From the NCBI GenBank assembly GCA_946902985.2, contig OX336395.1:284265065-284329064 (forward strand): a DNA stretch of 64,000 nt. Direction: 5' to 3'. Positions 56,561 to 64,000 of the stretch are shown here, piece after piece. Origin of the DNA: Meconema thalassinum. Its lineage: Eukaryota; Arthropoda; Insecta; Orthoptera; Tettigoniidae. The position numbers and the translations under genes are program-made. Position 1 is the stretch's first letter. Every line of letters begins with the position of its first letter. The notes beneath the pieces were generated by a model that was not told where the DNA came from, made no database searches, and saw only the letters and a program-made list of their open reading frames with translations.

Positions 56561-58209
56561 ATTTCGTGGTATCAATTTCCGCCACCGCGCTCATTGTTTC
56601 CGTCCCATCCATTTCTGTTTCATCCATTTCCGTTTCATTTTTCAAAATCACCCCTACCAAAAATATACAGATACTGAGTGGAAAGATGTTACGCATAAAA
56701 AAGGGAAAACATAAGGGAAGGAAATATATGGAGTTACATTACATTACAACTGACCTGGGACGAAAGGAACCGTAAGAATCGAAAGCACGCTATAATAAAA
56801 ATAGGCTTATACTCAACCAATGCCGCATATCACGACATGTAACGAAGGGAATATCGTGACCTCAGAACTGTAGGGAAATTCTTTAAGCATCATTACGTAT
56901 ATTCCAAACGAAAGGGACACGTATTAGTAGGAGACGTGGACATGAGCTCCGTAATCGCACAGATCCTGTCAGAAAACAAGAGGCCCAATTGCAACCTATC
57001 AAACAAAACTTTTGTGGCACAAAAGAACACCGACGCACAACAACAAAAAACGAGCACCACGGCTCAAAACGAAACATACATAAGCCAAAGGCAAAGAAAA
57101 GCTATACTTTCGAAACTTACAGGTTTTAACCAAATGTTTAACTACGAGGAGGGTGAATAACAAAGAAAAAAGAAAAAAAAACTCCGCCGAATGGCATTAC
57201 GTAAGGTGGGGATGTGATTCAAGGATAGAATACAAAAGAAACATCTTGAAAAGAAAAGTGAAATAACCAAGAAAGAAAACGGAGCGCAATTATTACATTT
57301 ACATTAGATTAAAATGCATTGAGCCGTACTCAATTCAGCTGCGTCATGGGGGCGGGCCTCCGCCCGATACACACGTCCGTACTATGTCTTGGCAGGAGAA
57401 TCAAGCTTCTGTCCCCCAGTAAGGAGAGAAGCCCCTGAGAAATACAAAATGCGTAGTTTTGGGAGGAGCCAAACACGCTTCAAATATTGGCACAACCAAT
57501 AGTAGAAAATCTTGCACAATAAATTGTAAGGTAAGCAAAAACGCTAGTCAATACGAAAGAAATAAATATTATGCGGCTAGGTGTTGCACAACGTTAGACA
57601 GAGTTACACATACCAGGCAACTTACGTGCTTACAAACACGCAAGAACGTAATATAGAGATGTCACAACACATGAAAATTATAATAATAAATAATTACAAA
57701 GATTGGTTCAAAACACACCAGACTCACACACCACATAATATGCAATATTCTTGAGTACTGTTGCCTGGTGGGACATAAATAAGAATCACCTAGCTTAAGT
57801 TAAAACGGATGAGGCAGAACAGTTAAATCCCTGACCCAGCACTTGTAACCACCACAGCAAAGAGCACAATGCCAAAATGGATCATGCCTCATGGTAACAA
57901 AACATATACCCCAGGAAATAAGAGTTTGTGGGAAAGAAGGAGACGCGAAATCACTCAACCCAAAAGCATCCAGAACTTCTTGTCGATCACAGATACTGGC
58001 ATTCAGATATGGAGGGAGAAAAGACAAATGCACTCAATCATACAAAAATACAATAAGGTAAAGATTTCAGTGACTCACCTTTATGCAGTGTGGTTTCCGT
58101 AAAAATATGGTAACGTAGCACACGCAATTACGCAAGGTTCATAAACAACTAAAAGAGTTAAGTATATTGTATAATACGGTAAATGGAAAAGTTCACAACG
58201 ATAATCTTA
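56561..58209. other. No gene seen; one GC-rich hairpin
   Basis: GGGCGG (57350-57355) and CCGCCC (57360-57365) form a tight hairpin. Short open frames (56566-56775, 56936-57160, 57869-58102) have no recognisable domain. Confidence 0.5.
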
Positions 58210-60243
58210 TCTTATATATATATATACAAAGGAATGTCTGTGTGTTCGTCTTTTATGCGTTCATAAACCATTCATCCGATTGCGATCAAATTTTGGTGAG
58301 TTGTTGTAAACACATCCGGGAGGTTTATAGGCATAGTTAATCCATTTCAAAATAGATAGCGCGCGAGTAGCATAAACAAATGCGTAATGGCGATGCGTTC
58401 ATATACAATTCATCCGATTGCGATCAAATTTTGGTGAGTAGTTGTGCACAGTCCCGGAAAAGTTATAGGCGTAGTAAATCCAATTTACAATAGATGGCGC
58501 GCGAGTAGCTTCAACAAAATGGCGTGCGTTTGTTTCTTGAAAATCCCACATTCGTTCATATGCCATTCATCCCATTGCGATGAAACTTGGGTGAGATGTT
58601 CTGTACACTTCAGGTAAGGTTCCTGGATTAGTAAATCTACTTAACAATAGGTAGCGCATCAGTAGATTCAACAAATGAGCGACGACGGGTGAAGCGTTTC
58701 AACAAATTCCTGTATGCGTTCACATACCATTCGTCTGATATCGATGAAACTTGGGAGAGAGGTTGTGTACACTACAGGCAATGTTTCTGGCTTAGTTAAC
58801 CCACTTAACAATAGGTAGCGCACGAGTAGATTCAACAAATGAGCGACGACGGGCGAAGCGTTTCAACAAAGTCCTGTATGAGTTCACATACCATACGTCC
58901 GATAGCGATGAAATCTCGGTGAGTGGTTGTGTACACTTCAGTCAAGATTTCTGGCTTAGTAAATCCACTTTACGATAAGTAGGGCACGAGTAGATTCAAC
59001 AAATGAGCGACGACACGCGAAGCGTTTCAGAAAAGTCCCGTATGCGTTCATATACTATTCGTCTGATAGCGATGAAACTTGGGTGAGATGTTGTGTACAC
59101 TTCAGGGAAGCTTTCTGGGTTAGTAAATCCACTTAATAATAGTTATCGCACAAGTAGATTAAATGAGCGACGACGCGCGAAGTGTTTCAACATAGTCCCG
59201 TATGCGTTCATATACCATTCGTCTGATAGCGACTAAACTTAGGTGAGTTGTTGTGTACACATCAGGGAAGGTTTCTGGCTTAGTACATCCACTTTACAAT
59301 AGGTATCGCACAAGTAGATTCAACAAATGATCGACGGCCCGCGAATCACTTAAACAAAGTCACGTAGCGTTCAAATACCATTCATCCGATTGCTAAGAAT
59401 CTTTGGTTGGATTGTTGTGCACACTCCAGGAAAGGTTTCTGACTTAGTAAATCCTTTTTACAATAGGTAGTGAACGAGTAGATTCAACAAATGAGTAACG
59501 GCGCGCGTATCATTTAAAAAAAATTCGTATGTGTTCATATACCATTCATTCGATTGCAATGAAATTTAGAGAAATGTTGTTTCCACTCCCGCAAAGATTT
59601 CTGATTTAGTAAATACATTTTACAATTGGTAGCGCACGAGTACATTCAACTAATGAGCGACAGCGCGTGAATCGTTTCAATCAAGTCCCGTATGCGTTCA
59701 TATACCATTAATCCGATTGTGATAAAACGTTGGTGAGTTGAGTACAGTCCTGCGAAGGTGTACGAATTAGTAAATCCGTTTTTCAATGGGTGGCGCACAA
59801 GAAGATTCAACAAATGAGTAAAGGCGCGTGAATCGTTTAAAAAAAAATCGCGTATGCGTTCATATGCCATTCATCCGATTGTGATGAAACGTTCATGAGT
59901 TGTTGTGTACACGGCAGGGAAGGTTTTCGACTTAGTTAATCCATTTTGCAATTGGCAGCGTACGAGTATATTCAACAAATGGGTGACTCGAATCTCTACA
60001 ACAAAGTCCCGTAAGCGTTCATATACCATTTATTTCATTGCGATGAAACTTTCGTGAGTTGTTGAGCACGCTCCCATGTTTTTTTTGAGATAGTAAATCA
60101 ATTTTACAATAGTTAGAGGTGGTTAACGGAAAATAAATACATAAATAAATAAATATTGGGAATCCAAATGCCCTTCAACAAACAAAGTTACAACGCCAAC
60201 ACTTTCTTTGATTGGCATTGCAACGCATGCCGGGTACAGCTAG
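58210..60243 (+). mobile_element. Helitron-like element 2 with about 165-bp minisatellite (both ends present)
   Basis: Starts TCTTATATATATATATACAA after an A, and ends ...GGGTACAGCTAG before a T, the A/T insertion habit of Helitrons. A hairpin GGCAT...ATGCC (60214-60231) lies 8 nt before the final CTAG, as expected. The interior is about 12 units of roughly 165 bp (ATGCGTTCATA, GATGAAACTT, TAGATTCAACAAATGAG). No Rep/helicase is encoded, so it is non-autonomous. Confidence 0.8.
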
Positions 60244-61205
60244 TCTCTTATATACCTTGGTACATGTATAATCCAAAATTGACTCATCAAAGCAGGGCTC
60301 AAACTACTAGATCTAGGAAGCTGAAATTTTGCATGTTGGTTGATCCTTGGTTGTAGGGGCTCACTAAGAAACGGTTTTTGAAAATTCAATTGGTAAGCGA
60401 GTTTTTTCGGCCCTTTGCCACTGAGCAAGGACAAACGGTACAAAGATCGGATTTAGCTCATTTTAAGCCGCCAGATACGAGAAACAATACTCGGAGGTCC
60501 TGCAGGGACCCCGAAACACACTTTTTAAGGTCCTAAAATTAACGGTTTCGGAGATATTCCCAATAAACTGTGTTCCCTCTGAGAAATAGATCAACGTTAC
60601 TATGGCAACCGCTGCAATTTCGCAGAACTGGAATAGTTTTCTGGCAATATCGCGAAAACCGTTCGGCTTAGGGCCTTAAAACGCGGGGTTTGGGTTCCCA
60701 CTTCGTAGAAGTGGAAACAACGAACATTGCTCCTCGCATTGATACGCGTAAAACGAGATATCGGCCATATTTCTACGAGCAAATCGACTTGGCAAGGCTC
60801 ATCTCTTATATATAATCCAATATTGACTCATCATCGCAGCGCTGAAACCACTAGACCTAGAAAGCTGAAAATTTGCATGCTGGTTGATCCTAGGTTGTAG
60901 GGAATAGTTAAGAAACGGATTTTGAAAATTCATTTTGTAAGTGAGTTTTTTCGGCCCTTTGGCGCTGAATAAGGACAAACGGTACAAATAATTGGATTTA
61001 GCTCATTCTAAGCCGCCTGATACAAGGAACAATACTCGGAGGACCTCTAGGGACCCCAAAACACACTTCTTAAGGTCCTAAAGTGAACGGTTTCTGAGAT
61101 ATTCCCAAAAAACTGTGTTCCTTCTGAGAAATAGATCAACGTTACTATGGCAACCGCTGCAATTTCGCAGAACTGGAATAGTTTTCTGACAATATCTCGA
61201 AAACC
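60244..61205. repeat. Tandem duplication, about 558-bp period, Helitron-adjacent
   Basis: TCTCTTATATA...AATCCAA.ATTGACTCATC starts copies at 60244 and 60802. Both run through GCTGAAA, TTTTTTCGGCCCTTTG and GGCAACCGCTGCAATTTC. The first directly abuts the end of Helitron 2 and both begin TC after an AT-like context, so they may themselves be Helitron 5' ends. Confidence 0.8.
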
Positions 61206-63299
61206 GTTCATTTTCTACAAATTTGATTGTATGACATTTTGTTGTACCTCCAATGATTACGCCTCAGATTGCCACGAAAGCGTAATTTTGGAGTCCTCTT
61301 TTGCATATTTCAGCACATTCTTTTCATTTTTCCGTACTTGTATGAAAGCAAGGATCGTGAAAATTCGCTTGCTATTTGCTACATACATCACTCACATGCA
61401 TGCGAAATTTCATGATCCTAGCCGCCTCGTAAGTGGGTCAAAGAGGTAATGAATATGTGAGGAATGTACAAATCATATATCCCTACATGAACTATGTTAT
61501 TTTTAGAAGGGGTTTGTGGGGTCTGAAACGGACAGTGATTTTAGGTCTAATTTTATACTCTTTATGCCCGTTATTGTATGTGAGTATTTGGATCTTTACG
61601 CTGTTTTACAATGTTATAGTGCTTTCTACTTTGCACGGTACGCTTTCTTACTTTTTATAGATTTGTTTTTTGTTAACTGAATATTTCTGTTGGCCAACAT
61701 CTATCTGCTTTTTGTCGTCTTTTACCATGATTAGAAACCCAAATTCACAGACGAATGTGTCGAAGTCTACCGACTGTCACATTAGTTTATTTAGTTTTCA
61801 TAATTAATATTACTGCAGAACTGGGCAAACTTACTTCAATAAAGTTGGTATCTTGCCTTTCATGGCCATTGAAACCCCGCACAAAACACGGCGTAAACCT
61901 AGAAAAGTTGCTGAGTTTTAATTGCTTGGCCCTGAAATTCAATATACGTACAATCATTTTGGAAGCCTTTATAGGGAGGTGAAAGCCTGTTGAATATTTA
62001 GCTCCCGCAGTTAAGTGTCGGAGTTATTCTAGATAAGAATTGAGGTAGCGCACAGTTTGCTACTCCTTTGTTGGTCCGCCATCTCGGAGTTACGTGGCAA
62101 AACCTCGCACAAGACATAGCACAAACTTAGAAAATTTGCTGTGATTATTTAAGAAAGATGTCCCGTTGTTTAAGGTGTCACATTAACGATCACATAAAAT
62201 CTCACGCTTCCATTCAGTGGTATGCTATAACCGATCGTTGAGTTAAACGTTAGTGTTGACAAATGGAACAGTACATTAACGGGGCAAACTGTACATTTTA
62301 AAAATCTGCTCTGTTCGAATACTTAGTAAATACATATCGGGCAATTTCAACTGTGGTGTTCTCTGCTGTAATACTAACGAGTATATTCAGCTTTTGTTTA
62401 TAGGATAGTCCTGGGTGTTGGTTATTTCACTTACGCGTCACTCATTGTTTAATTTCAGTCCTTCCATTTGGTTAATTCAAAGAGCTTTATTTAACTGGTA
62501 TCTCAGTTATGTTTCTTGTGTTATCGATTACTTAAAGTGTTCAAATTATTATTTAGTTTCGAAGACTAACATGGTTCACTTTCTACTTCATCAATGTCAC
62601 GGAAAGCAATCAAATCACTACTATTATGCTGTTTTAATACTATGTATTCCGGTTCCGCTGGTTGTCTGTTAGGTAGTCAGCCTGAAGGGTGATTGGATCC
62701 TCAAAAAGTACGGCCATTAGGTGTTGTGGTTAGATAACCACAAAAACCCAAGGCAGCGCTATATTGAGGCGTACTAGGCAAGATGGGGAGTGAGGTAGTT
62801 TGCCATTGCTTTCCTCATTGAGTGAGAACAGCAGTACTAACCCTATGAGTAGAATGGCATTACTAAGCACCACCCATACTTCAGTAGCTCCCATATAAAC
62901 ACAGCCATGAGTGGGACTGAGATATCGGTGAAAAGCCACATTTTACTCAAGCCTGTGCCAACAGACAAATGCAAATGTGCATTCATCAAGAGATGGCAAA
63001 TGGAATTAGTTGGTAACATGGAAATAATATAACTAAATTACGAATGTGTGTTTATATGGATGATTTAGGCCAGGGTGTACTAAAAGCCGTTCGAAGAACG
63101 GGTACTTCAGCTAGTAGAATTATAAATCACAAGTGTAGGATGTGCCTCCCTACTTATGGAGAACAGCACACATAGAAACGGGACAGGCATACATTAAGGT
63201 AAAGGCAGATGATGGGTGAAGTACAATACTAACATAAGTGCCGATGGTCTAAATTGACAGATAACATCACCAATAAACTGTTCAGTAGTATAACCCAAC
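61206..63299. other. No gene seen
   Basis: Open frames up to 85 codons without recognisable domains. The part from about 62660 reads like the untranslated region of a LINE or SINE (gtgaggtagtttgccattgc) but could not be assigned. Confidence 0.45.
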
Positions 63300-63845
63300 A
63301 AACAGGAAATCAGATATTCTACGGATCAGAGCGCGATATGTTAGAAGTCAGAATGGAAGTGAAAGGTTAGAAAATTTAGAAAGGGAAATGGATATGTTAA
63401 AGTTGGATTTCGTTGGGATTGGTGAAGTGCTCTGGAAAGAAGAACAGGACTTCTGTTCAGGAGACTATAACAACATTAGCACCAAATCAACTAACGGCTA
63501 AGGAGGAATCTTGACTAGGAAAGTAGGTCAAGGGTGTTTATTATGAGAATATAGCGAAAAAACGACTGTAGCTAAAATCAATACAAACCACCGTGCACCA
63601 CAGAAATACAATTCTATTTTCTTTCCTGTCAAGATGGTGATGAAGAAGTTGAAAACGAAAAAATAGAAGAAATTCTCCGGTATGTTAAGGTTGATGAATA
63701 CGTTAGAGTATTGGGATATTGGAATGCTGTGCTAGGAAAAGGAACGGTAGATAGCTGGAGAATTTGAGAAGCTGAAAGGAATGATCGAGGAAGTATTCAA
63801 TAACCACAATGGAAGAACATACACATGGATTAGACCAGCCAGCGG
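63300..63845 (+). pseudogene. LINE endonuclease (AP-endonuclease type) remnant
   Basis: Fragments of the APE domain of an RTE/CFDP2-type LINE, with stops and shifts. ERLENLEREMDMLKLDFVGIGEV near the start has the Glu of the first catalytic motif. GGILTRKVGQG, EYSEKTTVAKINTN, a WD/NA-type piece near 63715-63730 (YWNAVLGK) and GRTYTWIRPASGS at the end follow. It could be the missing half of a LINE like the one at 21310, but it is a separate, older copy. A SINE cuts it at about 63850. Confidence 0.7.
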
Positions 63846-63851
63846 TTCGCA

Positions 63852-64000
63852 AAGAAGGGTCGTGGTGGCTCAGCGGTCTAGCTGTATGCCTCTCACCAAG
63901 GCGGTCCGGGTTCGATTCCCGGTCAATGCATGTGAGATTTTCGAAGTGAAATGCCACGTCCTGTGGTTCGGATTCCACGTAAAAAGGAGGTCCCGTGGCT
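63852..64000 (+). mobile_element. tRNA-derived SINE (family S4), runs off the window end
   Basis: The head GTGGTGGCTCAGCGGTCTAG contains a perfect A box (TGGCTCAGCGG). GCCTCTCACC resembles a CTC anticodon arm, and GGTTCGATTCC is a perfect B box. The body starts 'gtgagattttcgaagtg'. It is inserted in the LINE remnant. Confidence 0.85.

Noticed and set aside
47351..60130. CRISPR-like array (regular repeats near 47.4-48.7 and 58.2-60.1 kb)
   Set aside because: The roughly 165-bp units are contiguous and similar throughout with no unique spacers; they form minisatellites inside Helitron-like elements in a eukaryotic genome.
61755..62672. Possible small membrane proteins
   Set aside because: Hydrophobic short frames in AT-rich DNA without recognisable motifs, conserved partners or splice context.

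Overview
This window is eukaryotic and almost certainly from an insect with a large, repeat-rich genome. It holds tRNA-derived SINEs, RTE/CFDP2-type LINE remnants, Ty3/Gypsy-type LTR elements, a Penelope-like element, Helitrons, a ZMYM1-type hAT remnant, a THAP-containing TIR element, a probable piggyBac relative and a large foldback MITE. I found no host gene with believable exons. No viral env, bacterial operon or CRISPR array is visible. The SINE heads remind me of orthopteran or other polyneopteran genomes, but that is only an impression.

Layout: 1-9.6 kb is a patchwork of roughly 290-bp tandem repeats (1-620, 8829-9617), other tandem repeats (2.0-3.7 kb), a SINE and a decayed hAT transposon (4.1-7.4 kb). 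From 9.67 to 38.69 kb lies one nested structure. The outer element (here called X, minus strand) is an LTR element with LTRs of about 3.8 kb and an internal region of only about 3 kb. That internal region carries a broken, highly charged Gag-like reading frame and no pol. A truncated Penelope-like insertion with a GIY-YIG domain and a possible hammerhead ribozyme sits in its left LTR. Its right LTR is split by a second giant LTR retrotransposon (Y, plus strand, 19598-37304). Y has 3.3-kb LTRs, an intact 648-codon gag and a broken protease-RT-RNase H-integrase pol. Y's left LTR has in turn had 213 bp replaced by 5.55 kb of foreign DNA, which includes a 5'-truncated LINE flanked by a 30-bp target duplication and tandem tRNA-like repeats.

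From 38.7 to 43.9 kb and again from 49.8 to 52.65 kb lies a composite repeat built from a roughly 750-bp unit (Z), two SINE types and a shared 335-bp tail. The first copy also carries a 1.09-kb foldback MITE whose TA empty site survives in the second copy. From 44.3 to 47.35 kb are a piggyBac-like remnant and a THAP-domain element with TIRs of about 95 bp. Helitron-like elements filled with roughly 165-bp minisatellites lie at 47.35-48.78 and 58.21-60.24 kb. The rest (52.65-58.2 and 61.2-63.3 kb) is mostly unassigned AT-rich DNA with SINEs, short tandem repeats and hairpins. The window ends in a LINE endonuclease remnant interrupted by another SINE.

Relative ages can be read from the nesting: X integrated first; the Penelope-like insertion and Y came later. 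Repeated copies within the window supply empty sites for three insertions (Y, the Penelope-like element and the foldback MITE), so their ends and target duplications can be defined directly. All function statements rest on motif recognition by eye; no search was run.
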